Shown piece after piece: positions 1-8,475 of a stretch of DNA of 64,000 nt (its first letter is position 1; each line of letters starts with the position of its first letter). A program made the position numbers and the translations under genes. The notes beneath the pieces are model-generated. The model had not been told where the DNA came from and did not search any database. It saw only the letters and a program-made list of their open reading frames with translations. This DNA comes from Clostridium saccharoperbutylacetonicum N1-4(HMT). GTDB lineage: Bacteria > Bacillota > Clostridia > Clostridiales > Clostridiaceae. Where the stretch lies: positions 5,393,001 through 5,457,000 of the forward strand of contig NC_020291.1 of NCBI RefSeq assembly GCF_000340885.1. The letters are read 5' to 3'.

Positions 1-488
1 AAGGTATCAGTGGGATCATCAGTCGTACATATGGCTTCCACGTTAGATTTTCTTATTAAATCTCTTGCTCTAAAACCGTTTTCTCTTAATAATTTATTTG
101 CTTTTTCCCAAATCATTGGAGCAGTGTCTTCATCAAGAGGTTCATATATTCCAAAGAATCTTTGAAGTTCTAAATGAGTCCAATGATAAAGGGGATTACC
201 GATAGACATTGGTATAGTTCTAGACCATGCTAAAAATTTATCGTAATCATTAGCATCTCCTGTTATATATTTTTCTTCTATACCATTACATCTCATTGCT
301 CTCCATTTATAATGATCTCCATACAGCCATACTTCAGTTATATTTTCAAACTTTTTATTTTCATATATTTCCTTTGGATCAATATGGCAGTGATAATCAA
401 TAATAGGCATATTCTTTGCATAATTATGATATAAATCTATAGCTGTTTCATTTGATAGTAAAAAATTATCATCCATGAAATCTTTCAA
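1..488 (-). CDS. uxaC: Glucuronate isomerase, N-terminal part (runs off window)
   Basis: The reverse-strand reading gives the N-terminal ~160 residues of a UxaC-type uronate isomerase, which interconverts D-glucuronate and D-fructuronate (or galacturonate and tagaturonate). The amidohydrolase-like metal motif PIIDYHCHIDP is visible, followed by the RFFGIYEPLDEDTA and VEAICTTDDPTDTL segments typical of the family. The 3' part of the gene lies outside the window. A TTG at 488 (LKDFMDDNF) sits downstream of an AGGATG element and matches the usual N-terminal length; an in-frame ATG lies at 476. It is co-directional with uxuB and uxuA, so the three encode successive steps of hexuronate breakdown. 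Identification is firm; the start codon is less so. Confidence 0.88.
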   Translation of the reverse strand, partial: MKDFMDDNFLLSNETAIDLYHNYAKNMPIIDYHCHIDPKEIYENKKFENITEVWLYGDHYKWRAMRCNGIEEKYITGDANDYDKFLAWSRTIPMSIGNPLYHWTHLELQRFFGIYEPLDEDTAPMIWEKANKLLRENGFRARDLIRKSNVEAICTTDDPTDT

Positions 489-519
489 AATTCATCATCC
501 TACTTTCAAATATATATTT

Positions 520-600
520 GTAAAGTATTGAAATAGTTAGGTTTATTAGCAAATAATAAAGTTACCATATAATATAATCTATACCTATTCGATACTTTAC
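520..600. promoter_or_regulatory. Interrupted inverted repeat upstream of uxaC
   Basis: A 17-nt arm at 520-536 (GTAAAGTATTGAAATAG) is almost exactly repeated in inverted orientation at 585-600 (CTATTCGATACTTTAC), with about 48 nt between. The pair lies in the 300-base space between uxaC and the uxuB stop codon, where the uxaC promoter must be. It could be a two-site operator for a uronate repressor or a weak transcript structure. The rest of 489-787 is very AT-rich and I see no gene in it. Confidence 0.35.
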
Positions 601-787
601 TATAATGTTTTCATTTACATTTAATGTAACATTGTTACTTTATGTAATTTATGATATAATGTAATCCACAAAAATTTTTTAGACATTTTTACCATTCTTT
701 GCTTGTACTATTTGGCAGAATATAACAAGTGCAGAATGGGAAAATGTTTATTTTTTTCTACATAAATATTAATTATGTAACCTAGTG

Positions 788-2398
788 TTAACATTCTAGA
801 TATTTTTCTAAAGTTAACCTTACTGCTCCAACACCTGAAATCATTTCATCAAAATAACCTTCAATTTTCTCTCCTAAACCTATTTCATAAAGGTCTATTC
901 CAAAAATTTCTTCATTTATTAGTATTGGTTTTAAGATGTTACCTGAGGCTGTTTTTTCATTTAATTTAACATTAGCCACATATTTTTTCAGCTCATCTAA
1001 TAATGGATCTGGGCTTAACTCCATTGCATTACCATTATCATCTATTGCCATTAAATATCTGCACCAACCTGCAATAACAAGTGGAATGTATTTAAGTTGT
1101 TTAGGATCTAAATCTTCTCTGTTACTATAAGCTTTAATTGTTTCTCCAAATCTTATACCAACTTTTTGAGATGTATCTGAAGCAATTCTTTGAGGTGTAT
1201 CAGGTATATATGGATTTGGAAGTCTAACTTCAACTACCTCTTTAATAAAGTCTTCAGGATTTATTATTCCAGGATTTACAACAACAGGCATCCCTTCTTC
1301 ATATCCAATCTTTTCAACTAATTTCTTTAAAGCTGGATCTTTCATTTCATCTGCTATTAAGTTAAATCCAAGAAGGCATCCAAATACTGCTAGAGACGTG
1401 TGTAGCGGATTTAAACAAGTACAAACCTTCATTGTTTCAATTCTTTCTACAGTTTCTCTGCTTGTTAAAAATACACCTGCATCTTCTAAAGGCATACGGC
1501 CATTTGGAAAATCATCTTCTATTACAAGATATTGTGGGCCTTCTGCATTTACAAATGGTGCTATATAAGTATTTTTGTTAGTTGTTACAATCTGAGTACT
1601 TTCGAAGCCATCTTTTTCTAATGTATCCTTAACGCTTTGTGATGGTCTAGGTGTAATTTTATCAATCATACTCCAAGGGAATGATACCTTCTTCTTATTA
1701 TTGATATACTTAAGAAAATCTTCTTCTACAAGTCCATTTTCAATCCATTTCTTTATCATTGTTTCCATTGCATTATGAAGTTTCTCACCATTTTTTGAGC
1801 AGTTATCCATACTTACAAATGCTATTGGATGTTGTCCATTTTGATATCTTACATATGCTAAGGATGCAACTTTAGCAATAATACTTACAGGGTGTTCTAA
1901 TCCATCTGTTATATCTTCCTTTAATAAATTCTTCACACTATAACCTTTTTCTGTTATTGTAAAGCTTGCTATTTGCAAAGACGGATTTGAAAATATTTCT
2001 TTTAATCTATTCCATTCTTCTTTTCTTGAATAGTCACCAGCTAGACTTTCACCTATACTTCCTACTATTTTCTTTTCCAAGGTTCCATCTGGTTTCATAA
2101 TTACTAATAAGCTTAAATCATCATGAGGGGAATAAATTTTATCTATAATTTCATAATCATATCCTTCTACGGCAACAATACCTGACTCTGCTTTTCCAGT
2201 ATTTAAAAGTTCTTGCTGTAGCATTGCTATAAAACCTCTAAATATATTTCCTGCTCCAAAGTGAACCCATGTAGGATTTTCCTTAGTTAAAGCCGACATT
2301 TTGTCGTAATCAAATTTTGGGAGTTTTATTCCAGCCTTTTCCCATAAAGTTTTATCTTTGATACTGTCTTTGCTTAATACTATTTTGGTATTACTCAT
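788..2398 (-). CDS. uxuB: D-fructuronate reductase (mannitol dehydrogenase family)
   Basis: This 536-residue protein belongs to the mannitol/fructuronate dehydrogenase family, which reduces D-fructuronate to D-mannonate with NADH. The N-terminal Rossmann segment WVHFGAGNIFRGF and the later CTCLNPLHTSLAVFGC segment, family hallmarks, are both present. An ATG at 2398 is preferred because an AGAGGTG element lies nine bases before it; a GTG at 2410 would overlap that element. The neighbours uxuA (upstream in the same direction) and uxaC complete the glucuronate branch, which favours UxuB over the tagaturonate reductase UxaB. No terminator is obvious between this gene and uxuA, so co-transcription is likely. 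Confidence 0.88.
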   Translation of the reverse strand: MSNTKIVLSKDSIKDKTLWEKAGIKLPKFDYDKMSALTKENPTWVHFGAGNIFRGFIAMLQQELLNTGKAESGIVAVEGYDYEIIDKIYSPHDDLSLLVIMKPDGTLEKKIVGSIGESLAGDYSRKEEWNRLKEIFSNPSLQIASFTITEKGYSVKNLLKEDITDGLEHPVSIIAKVASLAYVRYQNGQHPIAFVSMDNCSKNGEKLHNAMETMIKKWIENGLVEEDFLKYINNKKKVSFPWSMIDKITPRPSQSVKDTLEKDGFESTQIVTTNKNTYIAPFVNAEGPQYLVIEDDFPNGRMPLEDAGVFLTSRETVERIETMKVCTCLNPLHTSLAVFGCLLGFNLIADEMKDPALKKLVEKIGYEEGMPVVVNPGIINPEDFIKEVVEVRLPNPYIPDTPQRIASDTSQKVGIRFGETIKAYSNREDLDPKQLKYIPLVIAGWCRYLMAIDDNGNAMELSPDPLLDELKKYVANVKLNEKTASGNILKPILINEEIFGIDLYEIGLGEKIEGYFDEMISGVGAVRLTLEKYLEC

Positions 2399-2502
2399 TT
2401 TTCTTTTCACCTCTTAATAATCTTATTAAAAAGATTGTCCTCATTTTAAAATAATAACTAATAAAAATTTAATTATTATAAATTGAGTTTAAATTTTAAT
2501 AT

Positions 2503-3564
2503 CTATTTATTTCTTTGTAATGAATCCCATATTCCCCATATGTACATAATTCCAAGTGCTCTATCATAAAGTCCATAACCTGGTCTGCATTGTTCATTCC
2601 AAATATGTCTTCCATGATCTGGTCTTGCATATCCAGTAAATCCAACTTCATGATATGCTTTAACTATGTCACATATATCTAGAGAACCATCACATGTTCT
2701 ATGAGATGTTTCAATAAAATCACCATTTTCATAAATCTTTACATTTCTAATATGTGCAAAAGCAATTCTATTTCCAAATTTTCTTATCATAGCTGGTACA
2801 TCATTATTTGGATTTGAACCTATTGCTCCACTACAAAGAGTTAAACAGTTATAAGGATTATCTACAAGCTTTAGTAATCTTGCTAAATCATTTCTGTCTT
2901 TTACTATTCTTGGTAGTCCGAAGATTGACCAAGGTGGATCATCCGGATGTACTGCCATCTTAATATCATTTATTTCTGCAACAGGTATAATTTGTTCTAA
3001 GAAATATTTTAAGTTATTCCATAAATCTTCTTCTGTTACATTCTTATATGCTTCAAAAAGCTGTGATAGATTTTTAAGTCTTTCTGGCTCCCACCCTGGC
3101 ATTGTAAGGTCTGGATTTGATGCTATTTTATTAACTAATTCCATTGGATCTATATCATTAATCTTTGCTTTTTCATAGAAAAGAGCTGTTGAGCCATCTT
3201 CTGCCTCTTTGTATAGATCTGTTCTAAGCCAGTCAAACACAGGCATAAAGTTATAACAAATAACCTTTACTCCAACCTTAGCTAACTTCTCTATTGTTTT
3301 TTTGTAATTTTCAATGTATTTATCTCTTGTTGGTAATCCTAGCTTAATATCCTCATGAACATTAACACTTTCAACAACGTCTAAGTTAAATCCATATTTA
3401 TCAGTTGCTTCTTTTACCTTAAGAATTTTTTCCATTGGCCATTCTTCACCAGCTGCCATATCATGAAGAGCCCAGACAATCGATTCCACGCCTGGAATTT
3501 GTTTGATTTGATCAAGTGTTACGGTATCATTTCCTTCACCGTACCATCTAAACCCCATTTTCAT
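2503..3564 (-). CDS. uxuA: D-mannonate dehydratase
   Basis: The 353-residue product is a UxuA-type TIM-barrel enzyme that dehydrates D-mannonate to 2-keto-3-deoxygluconate. Family landmarks are the N-terminal MGFRWYGEGNDTVTL, the metal-site segment AVHPDDPPWSIFGLPRI, and LCSGAIGSNPNND. Length is normal for the family. A GGAGGA ribosome site lies 7 bases before the ATG. The gene sits between a GntR-type regulator and uxuB, all on the same strand. KDG kinase and aldolase are not in the window. Confidence 0.93.
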   Translation of the reverse strand: MKMGFRWYGEGNDTVTLDQIKQIPGVESIVWALHDMAAGEEWPMEKILKVKEATDKYGFNLDVVESVNVHEDIKLGLPTRDKYIENYKKTIEKLAKVGVKVICYNFMPVFDWLRTDLYKEAEDGSTALFYEKAKINDIDPMELVNKIASNPDLTMPGWEPERLKNLSQLFEAYKNVTEEDLWNNLKYFLEQIIPVAEINDIKMAVHPDDPPWSIFGLPRIVKDRNDLARLLKLVDNPYNCLTLCSGAIGSNPNNDVPAMIRKFGNRIAFAHIRNVKIYENGDFIETSHRTCDGSLDICDIVKAYHEVGFTGYARPDHGRHIWNEQCRPGYGLYDRALGIMYIWGIWDSLQRNK

Positions 3565-3678
3565 AGTTATGTTCCTCCTATTACTCTACTTGGTTTTTAA
3601 TGCATTAGTTCGTATAAAATAATATGTAAAATTATTGATTCCATACCTCTTTCAAGCATCACCTCCTTTAAATTAAGA

Positions 3679-3687
3679 ATACAAGTA
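3679..3687. promoter_or_regulatory. Possible second uxu operator half-site
   Basis: The 9-mer ATACAAGTA in the regulator-uxuA gap matches the centre of the perfect palindrome found upstream of the regulator gene (4433-4448), read on the other strand. A shared element in front of both genes is what a common GntR-type repressor site would look like. The match is short and therefore tentative. Confidence 0.3.
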
Positions 3688-3733
3688 AGTGCCTTATTAT
3701 TTTTAATTTCTATAATTCATAAAAATCACTTAA

Positions 3734-4405
3734 TTATTTGAAATAGTTTGGATACATTTCTCTCACTTGATTTTTATCTAATACAACCATATTCAAATGC
3801 TTTCTCATTGACTCTTCTGCTTCATTTTCATTCTTGTTTTTTATTGCATTAAAAATCTCCTTATGCTGTTCATAAATATTATCCCAACTTTGATTTGATA
3901 CAAGTCTAAGTACACGTATTCTTTGAAATTCAGTACTATCGTCACTTATACTTTTCCATATTCTTTTTCTATTACAGCCATCAAAAATTATCTTATGATA
4001 TTCTTCATCTGCGGCAAATAATTTTTTATAATCATGATTTTCCATATACATTTCTTGAAGTTTTAAATTCATTTCCAAGGCCAATAAATTTTCATTTGAA
4101 AATTTATTGCATGCTTCTTTTACTACGGCCCTTTCCAAATGTTCACGCAAAAATCTTCCTTCTTCTACAGCAGATAAATCTATTAACGAAACTTTAGTTC
4201 CTTTTTGAGGATAAATATTCACTAAGCCTTCTTGAGCCAAACGGACAAGTGCTTCTCTTACTGGTGTTCTACTTACGCCATACTTTTCCGAAAGCTCATT
4301 TTCAGAAATCATAGTGCCTGGCTCAAGATATATATTAATTATTTCTTCTCTAAGTTTGTAATATATTGTTTTACTTGTTGTGTTCTTATTCACTTCTAAA
4401 GCCAT
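3734..4405 (-). CDS. GntR-family (FadR/FCD subfamily) regulator of hexuronate genes
   Basis: The 223-residue protein has an N-terminal winged helix (about residues 10-75, with KLREEIINIYLEPGTMISENELSEKYGVSRTPVREALVRLAQEGLV, the GntR signature) and an all-helical FCD effector domain (about 85-215, with the metal-binding-like positions in FAADEEYHKIIF and EQHKEIFNAI). FCD regulators of this size commonly sense sugar acids. Its position directly upstream of uxuA-uxuB, same strand, suggests that it is the local UxuR/ExuR-like repressor. A perfect palindrome just upstream suggests autoregulation. The effector is inferred, not seen. Confidence 0.85.
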   Translation of the reverse strand: MALEVNKNTTSKTIYYKLREEIINIYLEPGTMISENELSEKYGVSRTPVREALVRLAQEGLVNIYPQKGTKVSLIDLSAVEEGRFLREHLERAVVKEACNKFSNENLLALEMNLKLQEMYMENHDYKKLFAADEEYHKIIFDGCNRKRIWKSISDDSTEFQRIRVLRLVSNQSWDNIYEQHKEIFNAIKNKNENEAEESMRKHLNMVVLDKNQVREMYPNYFK

Positions 4406-4743
4406 TATATATTTTCTCCCTTGTTTAGAATAACCATACTTGTATGGTACTTATGAGTGCAGCTATATCCAAAAACCGTTTACAGCTATTGTAAAAATAA
4501 ATGCCGCTTTTTTTCTCAGGCACTTTCCATGCTTAAATTATAGTTGAAAGGTATAAAAAAAAATATGCTTCTATTGCTTAATAACTTGTAAATGTTGCTA
4601 TAGTAAAATATAATATACCTAAGTTTTATTAAAAAATGTGACTTTACATGATTATTTCTAATTTTTAAAACGTTTAATTGTCTAATAATTCAGTAAATTT
4701 ATTGCAATTTCTACAAAATTTAAAAATATCATAGGAGGTACAA
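4406..4743. other. Divergent intergenic region between the GntR and AraC genes
   Basis: This 338-base AT-rich region must carry both divergent promoters. It contains the palindrome at 4433-4448 and, at 4471-4484, a sequence reading TGTAAACGGTTTTT on the reverse strand that partly resembles a catabolite-responsive element. A second CG-centred motif, TTAAAACGTTTAA, lies near 4665-4677. No small gene was found. A strong ribosome site (AGGAGG) precedes the AraC start. Confidence 0.4.
4433..4448. promoter_or_regulatory. Palindromic operator upstream of the GntR gene
   Basis: ACCATACTTGTATGGT is a perfect 7-2-7 inverted repeat located 28 bases upstream of the regulator start. Short perfect palindromes of this size are typical binding sites of FCD-type GntR dimers. 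A related core recurs in the uxuA leader. Confidence 0.5.
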
Positions 4744-5619
4744 ATGAAAAAGAAAATACACGATTTTTTTACTCGTAAGCATATGATTTCCAGCGATTAT
4801 GAAATTTTTCACTTCTTAAATACTGATCTTCCATTTCAATATTTACATAATCATGATTTCTATGAACTTTATCTATATCTCTCTGGAGATGTTACTTATT
4901 TAATTGAAGGAAAATCCTATAATCTTAAATCTGGTGATATCATATTGATTAATACAAATGAGCTTCATCGTGCAGTTATTAATAGTATGAAGGCTCCTTA
5001 TGAACGCATCGTGCTATGGATAAATAAGTCTTTTTTACATGAGTTGTCAACAACAGAAACTGACCTTACGCAATGCTTTGAAAATATAGAAAAGAAGAAT
5101 GTATTAAGACCTGATTTTCAAATTCAACAAAATATAAGAGCTCAGCTGAGTAAACTTCTTGATCTTGAAAATTATAAAGGTATAGGCAAAGATTTACTAT
5201 ATAAAGCTTATATGCTAGAACTTATAATTCAATTAAACAATCTTGTACTAAACGATAAATCTGATTTAGATATTGAAATAACAAAGAGTAATTTGATTGA
5301 TGGAATAGTTGAATATATCAATAATCATATCAATGAAGAAATTACTATTGACGAACTTTCTAAAGAATTCTATCTTAGTAAATTTCACCTAGCTAGGGAA
5401 TTTAAAAAATACACTGGTACTTCAATTCATAGATACTGTATGCAAAAAAAGTTAATTGCTGCAAAAGAGTTGATTCTAAATCATCATCCAATAAATGTTG
5501 TATATAAACAATCTGGATTTGGAGATTACACAAACTTTTTTAGAGCTTTTAAAAATGAGTATGGTATTTCACCTAAACAGTTTTATAAACTTATGGTTAA
5601 ATCTGATTCGGAAATATGA
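4744..5619 (+). CDS. AraC-family regulator with N-terminal cupin domain
   Basis: The 291-residue protein has an N-terminal sugar-sensing cupin (about residues 20-100; HNHDFYELYLYLSGDVTYLIEG and LKSGDIILINTNELHR) and a C-terminal double helix-turn-helix (about 185-285; LSKFHLAREFKKYTGTSIHRY and FGDYTNFFRAFKNEYGISPKQF). This is the architecture of transcriptional activators of sugar utilisation. It is transcribed divergently from the hexuronate regulator, so it may add a second control on uronate or pectin genes, but the target is not shown. Its last codons lie within the first copy of a 108-bp dispersed repeat. Confidence 0.85.
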   Translation: MKKKIHDFFTRKHMISSDYEIFHFLNTDLPFQYLHNHDFYELYLYLSGDVTYLIEGKSYNLKSGDIILINTNELHRAVINSMKAPYERIVLWINKSFLHELSTTETDLTQCFENIEKKNVLRPDFQIQQNIRAQLSKLLDLENYKGIGKDLLYKAYMLELIIQLNNLVLNDKSDLDIEITKSNLIDGIVEYINNHINEEITIDELSKEFYLSKFHLAREFKKYTGTSIHRYCMQKKLIAAKELILNHHPINVVYKQSGFGDYTNFFRAFKNEYGISPKQFYKLMVKSDSEI

Positions 5620-5720
5620 TTTGTTTTTTATTCTTTTCTTATACACAACTCAGTTAAATAGTCTTTTTCATATATTATCCACAGATTTTACTGTATTATA
5701 AATTTCTAAAGAATAAAAAA
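5613..5720. repeat. Dispersed 108-bp repeat, copy 1
   Basis: This segment matches 56701-56808 in the same orientation over 108 bases with five substitutions and no gap that I can find. It starts inside the last codons of the AraC gene (the stop codon is within it) and ends at the A-run that forms the U-tract of the adjacent reverse-strand terminator. It carries no open reading frame of note. Confidence 0.85.
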
Positions 5721-5772
5721 ATTAAGCATCTTAAAATAACTAAATTATCTCTAGTTTCTTTAAGATGCTTAA
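5715..5772 (-). terminator. Intrinsic terminator of the ligase/KAS III unit
   Basis: A perfect 14-bp inverted repeat (5722-5735 with 5759-5772) is followed, on the reverse strand, by a run of U from 5721 down to 5715. It ends transcripts from the ligase gene and may also serve the converging AraC gene. Confidence 0.8.
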
Positions 5773-5806
5773 AATTATGATTAAAATATATATTACTTTT
5801 CTTAAT

Positions 5807-7384
5807 TTAATTGACCGCAATTTCAACTAATTCACTAGAATTAATTTTTTCACATGCAATTTGCTTTAATAAATTGCGCCTAATTTTCCCAGTTGATGTT
5901 AATGGAAATGAATCAATAGATTCTATATACTTTGGAATCTTACACTTTGATATTTTTCCACATAAAAATTTTATTATATCTTCTTTAGTTAATGAAGAAG
6001 TTTTATTAATTTTAATAAAAGCAAATATTTCTTCTCCTAAAATTTCATCTGGAACTCCAACTATAATTGCATTTTCAATTTCTGGGTGCTTTATAAGATG
6101 ATTTTCAATATCTACAGGCGAAATATTTTCTCCCCCCCGAATTATTACATCCTTAAGCCGTCCTTTTATAGATAAATAACCGTCTTCATCTATAAATGCC
6201 AAATCACCTGTACGTATCCAGTCATCAACAATAGTAGCATTTGTAGCTATTGGATTATTATAATATCCAACCATGCTATAAGGACTTTTTACATATAATT
6301 CACCTTCAGAATTTTTAGGCAGTATTTCTTTAGTTTCTGGATTGCATATTTTTATCTCCACATGCTTAACTGGTTTACCAACTGTATTTATTTTAGGATC
6401 ATTTTTATCATAAACCGTAGTTTGCGTTACTCCTAAAGTTTCAGTTTGTCCAAAAGTATTGTTTAATTCAGAAATAGAAAGTTTCTCCATTATGTCTTTC
6501 ATGAGGGTTTTAGCAGAAACTGCCCCTGCAATCATTCCAACTCTTAAACTTGAAATATCGTATGAGTCACAATTTGTTAATAAATATTGATACATTGTTG
6601 GTACTCCATGAAAGCCAGTACATCTTTCACTTTCAATTGCTTTTAATGCAACAGAGGTTTTAAATTTTTTCATTAAAACAATTTTACTACCAGCTAAAAG
6701 ACCTAAAATTGCAGAATATTTACCACCTAAGATATGATTTAATGGAAGAGTAACTAATATAGTATCTTCAGAAGTATACTTAAAATTCTCAAGAAAAGAA
6801 AGGGGGCCATTTAATACTGCACTATGGGTAAACATGATCCCTTTCGGATTTCCAGTAGTTCCTGAAGTATAAAGAATTGTAGCCATATCATTTACCGAAA
6901 CATTATTATATACAGCAATCAGTTCATCTTCTAGAGCTTTCTTCATTTGCGACATGATAAGACCTAAATTAAACAACGTTTTCATTTTTAACGTAATTTT
7001 TAAATAATCAAATTTTTTTAAGTCAACTTTCTCAATCATATCCTTATCGCTTACTATTAATATTGTGGATTGAGATTGTTTTAACATATAATCTATTTCC
7101 TCTTCAGTAGAAGAATAATTTAAGCATACACAAACTGCTCCTATTTTTAATATTGCCAAAAACACTATTATCCATTCTGGGGAATTGCATGCCAATAAAG
7201 CTACATGATCTCCTTTTTTTATTCCAATTGATATCAAACTTTTTGAAATTAAATCTATTTCTTTACTAAGTTTTTCATATGTAAATCTTCTACCATCTTC
7301 AACATAAACTAATGCTTCCTTATCAGCAAATTTATTAAATACCCTGGTTATATATGTCCCTATAGTTTCATTAATTAATTCCAT
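5807..7384 (-). CDS. Class I adenylate-forming acyl-CoA/acyl-acid ligase
   Basis: The 525-residue protein is an ANL-superfamily ligase that activates a carboxylic acid as acyl-adenylate and then transfers it to a thiol. Visible motifs are the phosphate loop YTSGTTGNPKGIMFTH, the aromatic-adenine motif NNTFGQTE, the hinge WIRTGDLAFIDEDGYLSIKGRLKDVI and the C-terminal catalytic lysine in TSTGKIRRNLL. The ATG at 7384 is preferred because AGGTG lies eight bases before it; an ATG at 7402 overlaps that site. It follows the KAS III-like gene by 47 bases on the same strand, and a strong terminator follows it. The substrate is unknown; medium- or long-chain fatty or aryl acids are possible. No acyl carrier protein gene is adjacent. 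Confidence 0.82.
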   Translation of the reverse strand: MELINETIGTYITRVFNKFADKEALVYVEDGRRFTYEKLSKEIDLISKSLISIGIKKGDHVALLACNSPEWIIVFLAILKIGAVCVCLNYSSTEEEIDYMLKQSQSTILIVSDKDMIEKVDLKKFDYLKITLKMKTLFNLGLIMSQMKKALEDELIAVYNNVSVNDMATILYTSGTTGNPKGIMFTHSAVLNGPLSFLENFKYTSEDTILVTLPLNHILGGKYSAILGLLAGSKIVLMKKFKTSVALKAIESERCTGFHGVPTMYQYLLTNCDSYDISSLRVGMIAGAVSAKTLMKDIMEKLSISELNNTFGQTETLGVTQTTVYDKNDPKINTVGKPVKHVEIKICNPETKEILPKNSEGELYVKSPYSMVGYYNNPIATNATIVDDWIRTGDLAFIDEDGYLSIKGRLKDVIIRGGENISPVDIENHLIKHPEIENAIIVGVPDEILGEEIFAFIKINKTSSLTKEDIIKFLCGKISKCKIPKYIESIDSFPLTSTGKIRRNLLKQIACEKINSSELVEIAVN

Positions 7385-7431
7385 AATTAATACACCTCTC
7401 ATTCAAAATAGAAAATAGTATAAAGATTAAA

Positions 7432-8418
7432 TTAATATTTTATTAATGAGGTTATATGGGTTGATCCAGCTGCAACAGTACAAAATACTACATAATTTCC
7501 ACGTTTGATACGCCCTGTTTTTATTCCTTCATAGAATACTAGGAATGGACTTGTAGTTCCTGTATATCCATATGTATCACCAACATAAAGGCTTTTTTCT
7601 TCTGAAATACCTATTTTCTCACGTAATGTAACTATATTTTTGTAAGCTATTTGAGAAAAGCAAAACATAGAAATATCCTCAATAGACAATTTACTATTAT
7701 CTAATATTGAATTTATGTTTTCTATAGCTCCATCTATCCACCATGTTCCAAAGGATTTCCATTTTACATACATTTCTTCCTTGGGAGCATCATAAATATG
7801 TGCAAATCCACATTTAGGAAACCTAACATAATCAATAAAATCATTATTAACACTTACCTTAGTATCAATTAGCTTACAATCTTCTTCAGTTCTTTCTAAT
7901 ATGACAGCACATGAAACATCCCCATATTGTCCATAACACTCTTCATTTTCTGGACTCACTTGTGGTGTTAGATAATCACTCCCTACCAAAAGCACTCTAT
8001 TTATTTGTGGATTTGTTGATATATACCTATTAACCAAGTCTAGGGCATAGGTCATTCCAATACAGTTTACATTCATATCATGACAAAAGCATTCCTTTTT
8101 CCCGTTAATGGCACTATGAATAATTAGTGCTGACGTTGGAGAAACATACTCTGAAAGCATACCTGAATATACAATCATATCTATATCTTTTCCTGTGCAA
8201 TTAGATTTTTTTAGTACCTTATGAGAAACTTCTATTGCCATAGTCAATGCATTTTCACTCTCACGATTAATTTCATATCTGTATTTTCTTCCTAAGGTTT
8301 CCTCAAAAAATTTTTTTACATCTTTTCCTTGTTTCTTGAAATGTTCTATGTAGTAGTCATTACTAACAATATTTCTTCCATGATACACTTCAATATCTCT
8401 CACTTTAACATTTTCCAT
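7432..8418 (-). CDS. KAS III-like (FabH-fold) enzyme with altered active site
   Basis: The 328-residue protein has the thiolase/KAS III fold signature, including the nucleophilic cysteine in HDMNVNCIGMTYAL (Cys119) and the C-terminal GRIKRGNYVVFCTVAAGSTH glycine-rich loop. In FabH the catalytic His lies in HQAN and the Asn in GNTS. Here the equivalent segments read FSQIAYKN (Ser255) and GYTGTTSP (Tyr285), so both residues appear to be replaced. That argues against standard decarboxylative condensation and for an acyl-transferase or non-canonical condensing role. It forms a unit with the downstream ligase, which could supply the acyl group. No ribosome site lies next to the start codon; the only good one is separated from it by a hairpin. 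Confidence 0.78.
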   Translation of the reverse strand: MENVKVRDIEVYHGRNIVSNDYYIEHFKKQGKDVKKFFEETLGRKYRYEINRESENALTMAIEVSHKVLKKSNCTGKDIDMIVYSGMLSEYVSPTSALIIHSAINGKKECFCHDMNVNCIGMTYALDLVNRYISTNPQINRVLLVGSDYLTPQVSPENEECYGQYGDVSCAVILERTEEDCKLIDTKVSVNNDFIDYVRFPKCGFAHIYDAPKEEMYVKWKSFGTWWIDGAIENINSILDNSKLSIEDISMFCFSQIAYKNIVTLREKIGISEEKSLYVGDTYGYTGTTSPFLVFYEGIKTGRIKRGNYVVFCTVAAGSTHITSLIKY

Positions 8419-8425
8419 ATTATTT

Positions 8426-8475
8426 TTAACTATATTTTATTATAGTATTAAAAATATAGTTAACCCGCCTCCTTT
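8426..8475 (-). promoter_or_regulatory. Hairpin between Shine-Dalgarno and start codon of the KAS III gene
   Basis: On the reverse strand the strong ribosome site AAAGGAGGCGGG (8475-8464) is followed by a perfect 13-bp inverted repeat (8463-8451 with 8438-8426, loop 12), then seven bases and the ATG at 8418. In-frame stops exclude an earlier start. If the hairpin forms, the ribosome site and the start come within about 11 bases of each other; if it does not, they are 45 bases apart. It could be a translation switch, or the repeat could be a DNA operator. Confidence 0.55.

Noticed and set aside
4471..4484. Catabolite-responsive element upstream of the GntR gene
   Set aside because: TGTAAACGGTTTTT departs from the consensus at two conserved positions; too weak to list as a site.
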